Part shown: in pieces, positions 10,023 to 19,551 of the stretch | Position numbering within the stretch: the stretch's first letter is position 1 | Layout of the letters: each line of letters begins with the position of its first letter | NCBI RefSeq assembly: GCF_009908295.1 | Contig: NZ_JAAALO010000001.1 | Span: 930,001-994,000 of the forward strand | Length of the DNA: 64,000 nt | Direction: 5' to 3' | DNA from: Micromonospora rubida | GTDB taxonomy: Bacteria > Actinomycetota > Actinomycetes > Mycobacteriales > Micromonosporaceae | Program-made: the position numbers and the translations under genes | Notes under the pieces: model-generated | Seen by the model: the letters and a program-made list of their open reading frames with translations, nothing else | The model's database searches: none | What the model was told of the DNA's origin: nothing

Positions 10023-13000
10023 TCAACACGTCATGACGTGGTCGGCCAATGTGCCGATGCCCTCGCGTCGATCGGGGAGTGCGTCGCGCAGTTCGCCCAG
10101 CCAACGCACCCAGTCGATGCGCTGCCGACCGACCAGGGCGCTCCGATTGCGCAAAATCACCTCGTACGCCCGATCCGGCCGGTCGGAGAGGAAGAGCCGG
10201 ATCGCCTCGAGCATCGCCGCATTGGCGTGCTGCGACTGGCTGGCACCCGCGCCGCCACCGAGCGACACCGGCGGCGGCAGGGCGAGCCCCACCTCGCGCA
10301 GCAGCGAGGTCAACTGATCCGCGCCCGACTCGACGTGCAGCGCGGCGAGGTGGTGTTCGGCCAGCTCCTGGTGACCGAGGTTGGCCAGCCGGAGCGCCTT
10401 GGACGACGCCGCGACCACGGGCGCGACGGTTGCCCGGCCGACGGCCTGCTCCACCCACGTCCGGGTCGTCGCGGTCTGGAGGGCGGTGAGCCGCTCGTTG
10501 TTGATCAGCCGCGAGCGTTCGCCCCGGTCCTCGACGCGCTCGGCGGGCCACTGCCTGCGGCGTAGGTAGAGCGGCACCCAGGCGGGCGGCAGCGGCGGGT
10601 CGTCGCTGCGCCGCAGCACGGCCCGATCCCGCACGCCGGACGGCAGCGACCCGAGGATCGCCCCGACCGGAACGCCCCCTCCGACCTGGATGAGCGTCAC
10701 GTCCGGCACCGGCGGGACGTCCCGCGCCCCGTCCAGCTCCGCCGGCGTTTCCGTGCCCCGCACCACCAGGTGACCCGCCGGGAGCTGATGGGCGGTGAAT
10801 CCAGGTGGCAGGCTCTCGCGCACCGCCGCGTTCTCCAGCGCACGCAGACCGTCCGGTTCGCCCGCGAGGGTGACGTCCAGCGGGCGGCCCGCGCGCAGCC
10901 CCTCCAGCACGGTGAACAGCCCGGCCCGCTGGGACTGGTTCGGCGCTCCGCTGACGCTGATCCGTACCGCGTCCGGACGTGCCGCGCTGGCGGCGATCGG
11001 CGGGGGCGGCGGCAGCGCGACGCCACCGGGCCGGATGTGCACCATGCCCGGGTACGTCGTGTCGACCACCCAGTCCCGCAGACCGGGAAGCTCGATTCCG
11101 AACCGGCCGTCACCGTCACCGGCGGAAAGGCCGGCCGGCAGCGGTTCACCCGGCGTCGCCCCGGGCCCGTACACCCGGTAGTGGTCGGCGAAGTGCGGCA
11201 GCGTACGCACCGGGCCGGCCGGGCCCCACGTCATCGGCACGAAGCCCGACGCCGACGCCGGTGGCGCCTCGGCCAGCCGCGCCACCGGCACCACCAGGGC
11301 GGGCACCCCGGTGGCACGCGTCGGCAGCATGCCGCTGAGCTCGGCAAACGCCTGCCACGGCACCGCCGCGCCCGGCACCGGCTGCACCACCACCCGGTCC
11401 CGCAACAAACCGGGCAGCGCCGCCACGAGGTCCGCCACGGAGCGGGCGACCGCCGCCGCATCGGCGCCCGCCGGATCCACGAACAACACCCGCGAGCCCG
11501 GGTACGACGCGCGAGTGGCCGCCACGCCCGGGTCCGCCGAAGCCACCGCCCCCGCCGCAGCGACGACCCAACCGGCCGGGACCGGATGCGCCTGCCAGCC
11601 GTCCGGCAGCACGGCGCGGACCTGCCCCAACTGCTGCCGCTGCCCGCCGGTGAGCGCCCGCCCGACCAGCACCATTTCCGTGGGTACCGTGGCCGTCCGG
11701 ATCCGACCGAGCTGCGCCAGCACCTCGTCCGGCACGAGCTCACCCGGCTCGCCGACCACGATGGGCACCGTTTCATCGGCACCGCCGCCCCGGGGGACGA
11801 CGGTCTCCGGCAGGTGCCGTCCGACCCACAACCTGTCGGAATCGCGCGCGTCGAGGTACCAGCCGGGGGTCAGCTCGTACGTGCCGTGCCATGGGCCCGG
11901 CGTGAGACCGTACGGGGTCCGGGTCCTGGGTGCCGACACGTCGTCGCCCGCCCGGAGGCCGTCGCCCGCGTGGAAGCGGAAGGCGGCGGCGGTCGCCGCG
12001 AAGGTGGCGTTGCCATTCGCGTCGACGGGCACCACCCAGGGGGTCGGTGCCGGGCGATCGGCCAGATCGTCCGCCGGCACCTGTAGCGCGGCGGTGGGAT
12101 GCAGGTCCCCGAGCAGCTCGTTCGCCATCGACTCGGCCTGCTCCGGGGAGAGGCTCGGCCATCGGCCGGCGAACTGGAGGGTCAACCTCGACCGGAACTC
12201 CGGACGCAGCTGCCGCAGGGCCGCCGGAACCTGGGCCAACCGCTGCCCCTCCAGATCGAGGACGACCGTCAGGCCGGCACGGGAGCCGCGTGGTCGGTCC
12301 GCCGCAGGCAGTGTCGGAGCCCGGCCCTCGTGCAGGAGGACGGCCCTGCCGCTGGCGGTGGCTGCCAGCCCGTCGAGCGGGCCGGCGAAGTAGTCGGAGC
12401 CGATACGCCGCATCGGAGGTGCCGGCCGGGGAAGTGGTGCCGGCACGGGCCCGGGCACGGACAGCGGCCGCGCCAGGTGCCCGGGACCGGAGCCGGGCGG
12501 GAGCACCGCAGCCGGCGGTGGCACGGCAACGAGCATCCGCCGGACGGCCTCGTCGCCGGCCCGTTCGACAGCGGTCGGAACACGTGGGCCCGACGGGGCA
12601 GCAGCCGGAACGTGTGGGCCCGACGGGGCAGCGGCCGGAACGTGTGGGCGCGGCGGGGAGCCAACGTTGGCCAACGGGCTCCGCAAGGGGTTGCGCGGGG
12701 CGTCGACCGGCGGGCGTTTCGCGACCACGTCGCGTGACCCCGTCCGCCCACTGGTGTCAGCGCCGACGGCCGGCCCATCCAGCCGGGACGGCGAGATGAC
12801 GGAACCGTCGCTCACCGGCGGGACCTCCACAGCGGCGCCGGAACCGGGGCCGGTACCCGGCGACGAGGACTGCCCGCCCCGGGAACCCCCACCGACCGGG
12901 CCGCTCTCCGGCACCACCGCCGGACGATTCCCACCGAACGGGGCCGATGACGGAGCCCTGGGCGCGATCAAGCCGTCCGCCCGGGCCCGCGCCAACAACA

Positions 13001-16000
13001 ACTCCGCCATCGCGTCGCCTGTCAGCGGACGCCCCGCGAACACCACCTCCGGGTCGAACCGGAGTGCGGGGGCCGTCATCTCCTCGGCGGAGCCATCCTC
13101 ATAAAGGCGGTGCGAAACACCCAGCTGGTCGTCGTACGCGACCGTGAACGTGCGGCCATCGGCCTCCATGCCATCCAACAACCGAAGCCGGCCATCCAAA
13201 CGGGCCGTGATCACCCCGTCCGCGTACTCAAGCCGCCCCTCGTGATCCCCGTCCCGCTCATAGGAAAGGACGAACCGCCGACCACCCGGCGCCACACCCG
13301 CAGTCGGCCGCCCGGCGTTGTCGAACGTCGTCAGCACACTTCCGTCAGACGTCGTCCGAAGAACCATCGCACCAGCGCGAATTGCAGACTTACCCCACGG
13401 CTCATGCCAAACGAAATCGGCGCCGTGATACTCCCACTCCTTGTCGCCAAGGCCCTCGTGCCTCGTCCGGACAATCCGACCCGAGCTGTCGAGCTCCTCC
13501 ATCGCACCGCGAGAACCCGCGCCACCCTCGCCCTCCAATGCCCCATCCGCACGCACAGCAGCAGACGAAACCTCCGGCGAATCCACGCCCAGCGCCTGCG
13601 CCTCCGCGACCATCCTCGCCACCACGTCGTCGGCCGGCGGACGTGCCGCGACCATCCGCGCCACCACGTCGTCGGGCCGCGGGCGTTCCGCGACCAAGGT
13701 GGGTGCCCCAGTCCGCCCATAGCTGCGCCCGCCGGTGCCCGCGCCGCTGGCCGGACCATCCAGCCGGGACGGCGGAATGACGTCGGAACCGTCCCTGACC
13801 GGCGGAACCTCCACCGCGCCGTCGGCGCCGGATCCGGTGCCCACGGGTGAGGGCTGCCCGCGCCGGGAACCCCCACCGACCGGACCGCCCTCCGGCACCA
13901 CCGCCGGAAGATCCCCATGACCCTGAACCGACACGTCGGGTCGGGAGCCCGCCCCACCGTCCGACGGCCCACCCGGACGCACGCCAGCAGAAGCCGAGGC
14001 TTCGGGCGCGCTCGGGCCCTCCGCCTGCGCCTGCGCCTGCGCCCACAGCCTCTCCGCCACATCGGCCGACGGGCGCTTCGCGAACAACACCTCCGGATCG
14101 AACCGAACCTCGGGGGCTTCCATCTTCTCGACGGAGCCATCCTCATAACGACGAGAAGAAACACCTTGCTGATCGTCGTAGGTAACCGTGAACTTCCGAC
14201 CACCGGCGTCGATGCCAGCCGACAACCGAAGTCGGCCATCCAGCTCGAACGGCACATCACCGTTCTGGTAATGAAGCTGCCCGTGGCGATCCCCGGTCCG
14301 TTCGTAGAGAAGGACGAACCGCCGGCCGTCCGGCCCCACACCCTCAGTCGGCCGCCCACGACTGTTGAACTTCGTCAGTTCATTCCCGTCGGACGTCGTC
14401 CGACGAATCATCACGCCATCATGAAACGCAGACTTACCCCACGGCTCGTGCCAGATGAAATTGTCCCCGTGATGCTCCCACACCGTATCGCCAAGTCCCT
14501 CGTTCCGCGTCCTGATGATCCGACCCGAACTGCCATATTCGTAACGGTCACCCGCGAGCACGTCACGAGAGGTCCCCGTGCCGGAGTCCCCACCGACGCG
14601 CGGGCTCCCACCACCGGCGGCCTGGTCCATGCCGGGTGTCCTGACGGTCACGCCGAGGTCGGTCGAGTCGACCTCGGTGAAGCGGCCGGCGTCGGAGGCG
14701 GAGTGCGCAGCTGCCGGCGGCGGTTCGGCGTGGCTCCGGCTGAGCAGCGTGACCCCGTAGCCATCCTGTTTCAGGGGCAGCCTGGCGAATATCTCCCTGC
14801 CCTGCGTCAGCACCGACGGCGGGATCTCCGTGTGGGGCGAACCGACGACGAAGTCGGGATCGGTGGATGTCTTATCGGCGTAATGGCCGGAGCGGACCAG
14901 AGCGGCGACATCGCTCGGCACCTCCGCCGGTCGCACCCAGACCCCCCACTTGTGAAGCTCCATCTTCCAGCCCTCGTTCAGAGGGAACGTGTTCGGACCG
15001 TCGTCGTGTTGACGCAACCTGGCCATGTCCTGCAACTCCCGCAGGAAGCTCAACCCTTCAGTCGTGCGCTCGAACTGGTTGGTCGACATCTTCTCGTGTG
15101 CCAACCAACCGTCGACAGATTCGCCGGGGCGGCCGAATGTTTTATGGTAGTTGGATACGTACTGGTGACGAAATTCGTCGGCGATTGCGACGCGCTCCGC
15201 GTAGGGAATGTCGTACCGGGCTTTGGTGACCAGGCCGAGGCCGGCCAGACTGGGTGGGTCGGCCGGACCGAAAACTATCTCGAAATCGCGGGCCGCGATG
15301 TCGAGAACAGTGTGGAGTCGATCCTCGTGCAGCATGTGCACGTCCAGCCGCCCGCTGAGGTCCTGGGTACGAAACTCCCAGCGGGACCAGACGCTCTTGA
15401 GGTTCTCGTCGCCCGGCCCCTTGGCGAATGCGCCCGGATGGTCGCCCCAGACATCCTGGTACGCCTTCTGGAGGTCCTGTTCGAACGCTGCGCGTACCCG
15501 AACCAGGGCGTCTTCCGACAGGTTGAGCTGCCAGTCCTGTTCGACCTGACGCTGTTTCACGTCAGCCATAAGCTGCTCTCGCTGGATCGCGAGGGCGAGC
15601 CTGTCGGCCGCCAGCTTCTCGGCCAGGGCCCTGCCCTCCAGCCATTTCGGCACCGCATCGCCGGGGTTCTCCCCCGCACGGGCATCGAGATAGGCCTCGC
15701 GGGAACGCGTCAGGAACGCGGCGCGCTCTCGGGCGATGGTGGGCTTGTCGAGCAGCGCCGCCTTCTCCGGTGGAAGGCCGGCCAGGGCCTGATCGAAGGG
15801 GCTGCCGTCCTCAAGCGTGTGGAAGCTGTTCATGTCGCGCTCGTCGGCGAGTCTGCGCGTCTCAGCCGCATGGGCGCGGTCGAAGCGATCCGGCAACGCG
15901 TCGGCCGCGGCGTCCTGCCAGTGTCGGTCGCCGCCCGGCTGCTCGCTGCGCGCCGAGGACCGCTCGTGCGGACTCGGGCCCTCCGTCAGGTGGAGACGCT

Positions 16001-18938
16001 GCTCCGTACGGAAATCCTCAGCGACCTTTCCCTCCCACGGGAGCGGACCGTCGTCCAAGCCCCGGGCCTGCTTCCACTGGTCAAGCCGCTCAGGGAACCG
16101 GCCCTTCATGAAGGTGTCGAGCTCTATCTCCTTGCCGAACCGGCCCGGCAGCCCCTTCTCCAACTGATTCTGCCAAGCATCGAAGCTCCGGTCCGCCTGC
16201 GGCTTCCAGGTCTGGTACGACCCATCCGCCCTCGCGGCGAAGTCCGCCTGGTAGTTGATCCGGTACGTTCTGGTGACCAGGTCGACGTACTGAGCCTTCG
16301 ACTCCGCGAAGTCGCCGGCCGTCCGGCCGCTGCCCGGTTGCGGACGCTCGAAATCCATCCGGGCATCATCAAACGCCTTACCCGCACGAGCCTGCGCCTG
16401 GTACAGATCAGCGTAGTAGTCGAACCTGAAGTTCTTCGCCAGATTGTCGACCTTCGTCGGCCATCTGCGGTAGAAGATGTCGAACCTGCCGCCCCGGACG
16501 CGGTCCGTGTTCGTGAACTTGGTCTGCCAGAGTTGCTCTACCCGCTTGCTGAATTTTGCCTCCGCCCGGGCCAGTTCCTCGGGGGTGTAGCTCTTGCCGC
16601 TCCGCTCCCTCCAGGCGGCGTACTCCCCGCGGAAGCGCTCCAGCGCCGTGCCACCCGTCTCCTTCATGCCCTGCTTCATCTCGCCGAGCGCGTGGGTCTT
16701 CTTCTGCTCCCGATTTTGGAACTCGGCCTGGTTTTTTGCCTCTTTCTGCGCCCTGACTTCATATGCCTCACGGTCGCGTCGCCAAACCGGGCCCTCGCGG
16801 TCGGGATCCCGGCCCTCCGGGAAGTGGCGGCGTTGCAGACGCCGTCCCGGCTTGTTGTCGGGCACCGCCCGCTCCGGCATCGGAGTGCCAGATGGGGTGT
16901 CCGGGGTGGGATCGCTCTGCGGCGATGCCGCCCGGTGGCCCGGCGAACCCGAGGCGGCGGACGGTGCCGAGGAATCCGAGGCTTGCCTGCCCGTGTGCGT
17001 GGGTGGCGGTGCGGCGCTGGCCTCCGGTGGCCCCTGATCACGCGGAGTTCTGACCTTTCCGTCGGCTGCGGCGGAGCTGGGGTGGCTCGGGGAAGAATTC
17101 GGGTGGCTCCGGGCACTGGGAGCCACTGGCGCGGCCTCCAGGGAGGCTGGGCGGGCGCCAACACCGCCAACTGCCGATCGATCGCCCCGCCCACCCCCAA
17201 CCTCACCACGCCCCGGCACCACCGAAGCACCGTCCGCCCGCGCGGCAACACCCTCACCACCGGCAGTCTCACGACGCCCCACCACCGGCGAGCCAGCCTC
17301 ACTAGCCCCAGCGACCCGACCAGCCGGCACCTCGCCCGCACGCCCGGGAACCAGAGGCACCTCACCCACACGCCCCCCACCCGGCAACACCTCACCGGCA
17401 CGCCCGGAAACCGGAGGACCGTCGCCCACACGCCCCCCACCCGGCAACACCTCACCCACACGCCCGGAAACCGGAGGCCCTTCACCCACACGCCCCCCAC
17501 CCGGCAACACCTCACCCACACGCCCGGAAACCGGAGGCACCTCACCCGGACGTACGGGGGGTGCTGTCTCAACCTGTGGGCGCGGCGACACCGCAGTGCC
17601 GTTGCCGGTGACCCCGTCCTGGCCAGGCTGATGTGCCCGGGAGGTGCCCGGGCCGACTCCCTCCGCCCCGCCGGGCTGTCGAGGGCCGCCGCCGGCATTG
17701 GTCCGACCGCCACCTGCGGATGCCGCGGGGGGAGCGCCCTGCCCGGTAGGCGGCGGCTCGTTGACCGAGTGCCCATTGACATCGATGACCTTACGGCCCC
17801 CCGCACCGGCCGGCGGGTTACCCAGCACGGGGCTCCCCGAGCCATTGGCGGGCGGGCTGTTGTCCAGGCGCGCGGGGGGAACCGCGTTGCCGTCGACGGA
17901 CAACCGCACGCCGCCGCCTGGTCCCACCCCGGCTTCGGGCAGGTCGGTGAAGCGGCCTAAACGGGGGGTTGCGCGCTGCCCCGCGCCGGGGATCGTCTGG
18001 GCACTGGCGGACGATTTACCGGCACCCGGGCTGCCGACGGGGGGCAAGCCGGCCCCAGCGCCGGTCGGGAGGTGGCTGCCACTCTCAGCGTCGACCCTTC
18101 CCGGAAGCGGCGTCATGGCCGTCGAAGGGACGTCGACCTCGCCCAGGTCGCCTGAACCGGTGATCTGCGGCCTGCCTTCTCCGGTACCGGAAACGGTATG
18201 GGGAAGGCCGTTGGACGACAGTTTCGGGGTGCGGCTGCCGGTGAAGGGGAATGGGTGACGGTCCATGAAGCCACCGCCCCGAAACTTGCTGTCCGTGACC
18301 AACCCGGAAAACACCGCCCCGGCGGCGAAGCCGGCTCCCGCAGCTATACCGAAGGTCTTTCCATCGATCTTCACATCCGTGTTGGTAACACCGGAGGCGG
18401 TGAGCTCTGCGACGAAGGCGATCGCGACTTCGGTTGTCGCGCCGATCGAGCCACCTACGACCAATTCCGATAGGACCTTCGGCGACGTGAACGGCGTCAC
18501 CAGGGCCCTCACGCTGGTCGGCACGACTTTGCTCGCCAAATTGCCGACCGCAACGAGGACTTTTGCGAGCCCGTCGATGAGTCTCCCCATCAACGCACCA
18601 AGCCCTGGTATCCACATCGTAGCAAAAGAAAATACAATCGTGATAATGCTGATGAGCTCAGCCTTGATGGCCTGCTTAATCATCTCCCGGACCTGATCCG
18701 AGTACTGCTTGATGTTCTCGCTGATGGACCGGGCTGCCGCAGCGACCTCGGTCACCTGTTTCCAGACCAGGGTGGTGACTTCGATGAAGTAACTGGCCGA
18801 CCGGCCTGTCCAATCCATATCAACGGCTGCCACCTGGGTGGCAAGGGTGTCCAACTTGTCGGCGGCGCGTCCCCACTCCACGGACATTTCGTCGAGCTTG
18901 GCCGTGTCCGGGTAGGAGACGCCGCCGATCTCAGGCAT
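10023..18938 (-). CDS. Giant 2: T7SS substrate-like protein with WXG100-like N-terminus
   Basis: A protein of 2971 residues starting at ATG 18938 with GAAGGG upstream. Residues 1-105 form a WXG100-like helical hairpin with MDWTG. Residues ~95-235 are hydrophobic and Ala/Gly-rich, which is the usual head of actinobacterial T7SS polymorphic effectors. A long Pro/Gly/Ser-rich stretch (to about residue 720) includes a 20-residue tandem repeat. A charged helical region follows to about residue 1390. Next come two copies of a YD/RHS-like beta-repeat segment (SSGRI, YEDGS), then alpha/beta modules (WVVPVDANGN, VRISVSGAPNQSQRAG) related to those in giant 3, and a helical C-terminus. I recognise no catalytic toxin domain. 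It sits divergently from the YbaB-like gene and upstream of giant 1. It probably passes through the neighbouring EccC/EccD machine. No SigL-like promoter was found in front of it. Confidence 0.88.
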   Translation of the reverse strand: MPEIGGVSYPDTAKLDEMSVEWGRAADKLDTLATQVAAVDMDWTGRSASYFIEVTTLVWKQVTEVAAAARSISENIKQYSDQVREMIKQAIKAELISIITIVFSFATMWIPGLGALMGRLIDGLAKVLVAVGNLASKVVPTSVRALVTPFTSPKVLSELVVGGSIGATTEVAIAFVAELTASGVTNTDVKIDGKTFGIAAGAGFAAGAVFSGLVTDSKFRGGGFMDRHPFPFTGSRTPKLSSNGLPHTVSGTGEGRPQITGSGDLGEVDVPSTAMTPLPGRVDAESGSHLPTGAGAGLPPVGSPGAGKSSASAQTIPGAGQRATPRLGRFTDLPEAGVGPGGGVRLSVDGNAVPPARLDNSPPANGSGSPVLGNPPAGAGGRKVIDVNGHSVNEPPPTGQGAPPAASAGGGRTNAGGGPRQPGGAEGVGPGTSRAHQPGQDGVTGNGTAVSPRPQVETAPPVRPGEVPPVSGRVGEVLPGGGRVGEGPPVSGRVGEVLPGGGRVGDGPPVSGRAGEVLPGGGRVGEVPLVPGRAGEVPAGRVAGASEAGSPVVGRRETAGGEGVAARADGASVVPGRGEVGGGRGDRSAVGGVGARPASLEAAPVAPSARSHPNSSPSHPSSAAADGKVRTPRDQGPPEASAAPPPTHTGRQASDSSAPSAASGSPGHRAASPQSDPTPDTPSGTPMPERAVPDNKPGRRLQRRHFPEGRDPDREGPVWRRDREAYEVRAQKEAKNQAEFQNREQKKTHALGEMKQGMKETGGTALERFRGEYAAWRERSGKSYTPEELARAEAKFSKRVEQLWQTKFTNTDRVRGGRFDIFYRRWPTKVDNLAKNFRFDYYADLYQAQARAGKAFDDARMDFERPQPGSGRTAGDFAESKAQYVDLVTRTYRINYQADFAARADGSYQTWKPQADRSFDAWQNQLEKGLPGRFGKEIELDTFMKGRFPERLDQWKQARGLDDGPLPWEGKVAEDFRTEQRLHLTEGPSPHERSSARSEQPGGDRHWQDAAADALPDRFDRAHAAETRRLADERDMNSFHTLEDGSPFDQALAGLPPEKAALLDKPTIARERAAFLTRSREAYLDARAGENPGDAVPKWLEGRALAEKLAADRLALAIQREQLMADVKQRQVEQDWQLNLSEDALVRVRAAFEQDLQKAYQDVWGDHPGAFAKGPGDENLKSVWSRWEFRTQDLSGRLDVHMLHEDRLHTVLDIAARDFEIVFGPADPPSLAGLGLVTKARYDIPYAERVAIADEFRHQYVSNYHKTFGRPGESVDGWLAHEKMSTNQFERTTEGLSFLRELQDMARLRQHDDGPNTFPLNEGWKMELHKWGVWVRPAEVPSDVAALVRSGHYADKTSTDPDFVVGSPHTEIPPSVLTQGREIFARLPLKQDGYGVTLLSRSHAEPPPAAAHSASDAGRFTEVDSTDLGVTVRTPGMDQAAGGGSPRVGGDSGTGTSRDVLAGDRYEYGSSGRIIRTRNEGLGDTVWEHHGDNFIWHEPWGKSAFHDGVMIRRTTSDGNELTKFNSRGRPTEGVGPDGRRFVLLYERTGDRHGQLHYQNGDVPFELDGRLRLSAGIDAGGRKFTVTYDDQQGVSSRRYEDGSVEKMEAPEVRFDPEVLFAKRPSADVAERLWAQAQAQAEGPSAPEASASAGVRPGGPSDGGAGSRPDVSVQGHGDLPAVVPEGGPVGGGSRRGQPSPVGTGSGADGAVEVPPVRDGSDVIPPSRLDGPASGAGTGGRSYGRTGAPTLVAERPRPDDVVARMVAARPPADDVVARMVAEAQALGVDSPEVSSAAVRADGALEGEGGAGSRGAMEELDSSGRIVRTRHEGLGDKEWEYHGADFVWHEPWGKSAIRAGAMVLRTTSDGSVLTTFDNAGRPTAGVAPGGRRFVLSYERDGDHEGRLEYADGVITARLDGRLRLLDGMEADGRTFTVAYDDQLGVSHRLYEDGSAEEMTAPALRFDPEVVFAGRPLTGDAMAELLLARARADGLIAPRAPSSAPFGGNRPAVVPESGPVGGGSRGGQSSSPGTGPGSGAAVEVPPVSDGSVISPSRLDGPAVGADTSGRTGSRDVVAKRPPVDAPRNPLRSPLANVGSPPRPHVPAAAPSGPHVPAAAPSGPRVPTAVERAGDEAVRRMLVAVPPPAAVLPPGSGPGHLARPLSVPGPVPAPLPRPAPPMRRIGSDYFAGPLDGLAATASGRAVLLHEGRAPTLPAADRPRGSRAGLTVVLDLEGQRLAQVPAALRQLRPEFRSRLTLQFAGRWPSLSPEQAESMANELLGDLHPTAALQVPADDLADRPAPTPWVVPVDANGNATFAATAAAFRFHAGDGLRAGDDVSAPRTRTPYGLTPGPWHGTYELTPGWYLDARDSDRLWVGRHLPETVVPRGGGADETVPIVVGEPGELVPDEVLAQLGRIRTATVPTEMVLVGRALTGGQRQQLGQVRAVLPDGWQAHPVPAGWVVAAAGAVASADPGVAATRASYPGSRVLFVDPAGADAAAVARSVADLVAALPGLLRDRVVVQPVPGAAVPWQAFAELSGMLPTRATGVPALVVPVARLAEAPPASASGFVPMTWGPAGPVRTLPHFADHYRVYGPGATPGEPLPAGLSAGDGDGRFGIELPGLRDWVVDTTYPGMVHIRPGGVALPPPPPIAASAARPDAVRISVSGAPNQSQRAGLFTVLEGLRAGRPLDVTLAGEPDGLRALENAAVRESLPPGFTAHQLPAGHLVVRGTETPAELDGARDVPPVPDVTLIQVGGGVPVGAILGSLPSGVRDRAVLRRSDDPPLPPAWVPLYLRRRQWPAERVEDRGERSRLINNERLTALQTATTRTWVEQAVGRATVAPVVAASSKALRLANLGHQELAEHHLAALHVESGADQLTSLLREVGLALPPPVSLGGGAGASQSQHANAAMLEAIRLFLSDRPDRAYEVILRNRSALVGRQRIDWVRWLGELRDALPDRREGIGTLADHVMTC
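12690..14540 (-). repeat. Two tandem copies of a YD-like segment in giant 2
   Basis: Copy 1 (about 14540-13490) and copy 2 (about 13490-12690) each encode SSGRI-RTR-EGLGD, WHEPWGKSA, RRFVL-YER, LDGRLRL, a YEDGS strand, RFDPEV and then a Gly/Pro linker containing GPVGGGSR. The two protein copies are clearly homologous but diverged. This is an old internal duplication. Confidence 0.8.
17330..17552 (-). repeat. 60-bp minisatellite in giant 2
   Basis: Units beginning at 17341, 17401, 17461 and 17521 repeat with an exact 60-bp period. They encode a 20-residue Gly/Pro/Val-rich unit (GRVGEVLPGGGRVGE and variants). Being a multiple of three, it can change copy number without breaking the frame. It lies in the flexible linker after the WXG100-like head. 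Confidence 0.85.
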
Positions 18939-19073
18939 TCTCCGTACCCTTCACCGAGGCACCGAACAGACACCGCATTCGTCCACCGTGCCATTGCCGG
19001 CACGTCGCCGCACAGTGCCCAGAACGAGGACATGGCCGCCCACCAGCGAGGACGTGCCGTGTCCCCCGCCTCG

Positions 19074-19100
19074 TGAACCCCGGCACCGGTCCGGCCGTCT
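19074..19100 (+). promoter_or_regulatory. ECF (SigL-like) promoter for the YbaB-like gene
   Basis: TGAACC at 19074-19079, 16 bases, then CGTCT at 19096-19100. The predicted start of transcription near 19106 leaves a ~65-nt leader before the ATG at 19171. It is in the divergent gap with giant 2 and points only toward the plus-strand gene. Confidence 0.7.
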
Positions 19101-19170
19101 TCCCGGGTGGAAGACCACCGGCTTGCGGGAACCCCCCGGGAGCCGTCCGGAGCCGGGACAGGAGAGCACG

Positions 19171-19497
19171 ATGGGGTACCAGGACGATCTGAACGAGTTC
19201 CTCCGTCAGACGCAGGAGCTCGCCACGCAGGCGAACGCGGCCAGCGCCGACATGGCAGACCGCGAGGTCACCGGCGCGTGCGCGGGTGGCGCGGTACGGG
19301 TGACGATGACGACGTCCGGTCAGGTCCAGTCGGTGACGATCGACCCGCACGCGGTGAACCCGGACAACCTGCGCCACCTGGAGGGCAGGGTCGCCGAGGC
19401 GATGCAGAACGCGCTCGACAACGTGCGCGACCTCATGGAGCAGGTGATGCGGCCCTTGACCGACGAACTGAACCGGCTGACACCCGGGCAGCCGTGA
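19171..19497 (+). CDS. YbaB/EbfC-family protein
   Basis: A 108-residue protein from ATG 19171, with GGAGAG about 6 bases upstream. The sequence shows the YbaB/EbfC pattern: an N-terminal helix (LNEFLRQTQELATQANAA), a central sheet (GGAVRVTMTTSGQVQSVTID) and a C-terminal helix (AMQNALDNVRDLMEQVM). The family forms dimeric nucleoid-associated proteins. In ESX loci, relatives such as EspL act as T7SS accessory proteins. The position beside EccD and the SigL-like promoter suggests the accessory role. A further-upstream ATG at 18988 in the same frame would start before the promoter and is not credible. Confidence 0.85.
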   Translation: MGYQDDLNEFLRQTQELATQANAASADMADREVTGACAGGAVRVTMTTSGQVQSVTIDPHAVNPDNLRHLEGRVAEAMQNALDNVRDLMEQVMRPLTDELNRLTPGQP

Positions 19498-19504
19498 CGG
19501 GCGC

Positions 19505-19542
19505 CGCCCGGGTCGGGGGCCGGCCGGCACCGTACCCGGGCG
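19505..19542. terminator. Candidate bidirectional terminator hairpin
   Basis: CGCCCGGGT (19505-19513) pairs perfectly with ACCCGGGCG (19534-19542) around a 20-nt loop, between the convergent ends of the YbaB-like gene and eccD. There is no T tract, as is common in actinobacteria. Confidence 0.45.
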
Positions 19543-19551
19543 ACGTCCGAC

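Noticed and set aside
13917..17960. A 1347-codon plus-strand frame opposite giant 2
   Set aside because: Same antisense effect; no recognisable domain, no ribosome site, and the minus strand carries the WXG100-like effector.
19467..19495. TGAACC near the end of the YbaB-like gene
   Set aside because: The nearest CGT lies after 18 bases, the site is inside coding sequence, and it faces a convergent gene.
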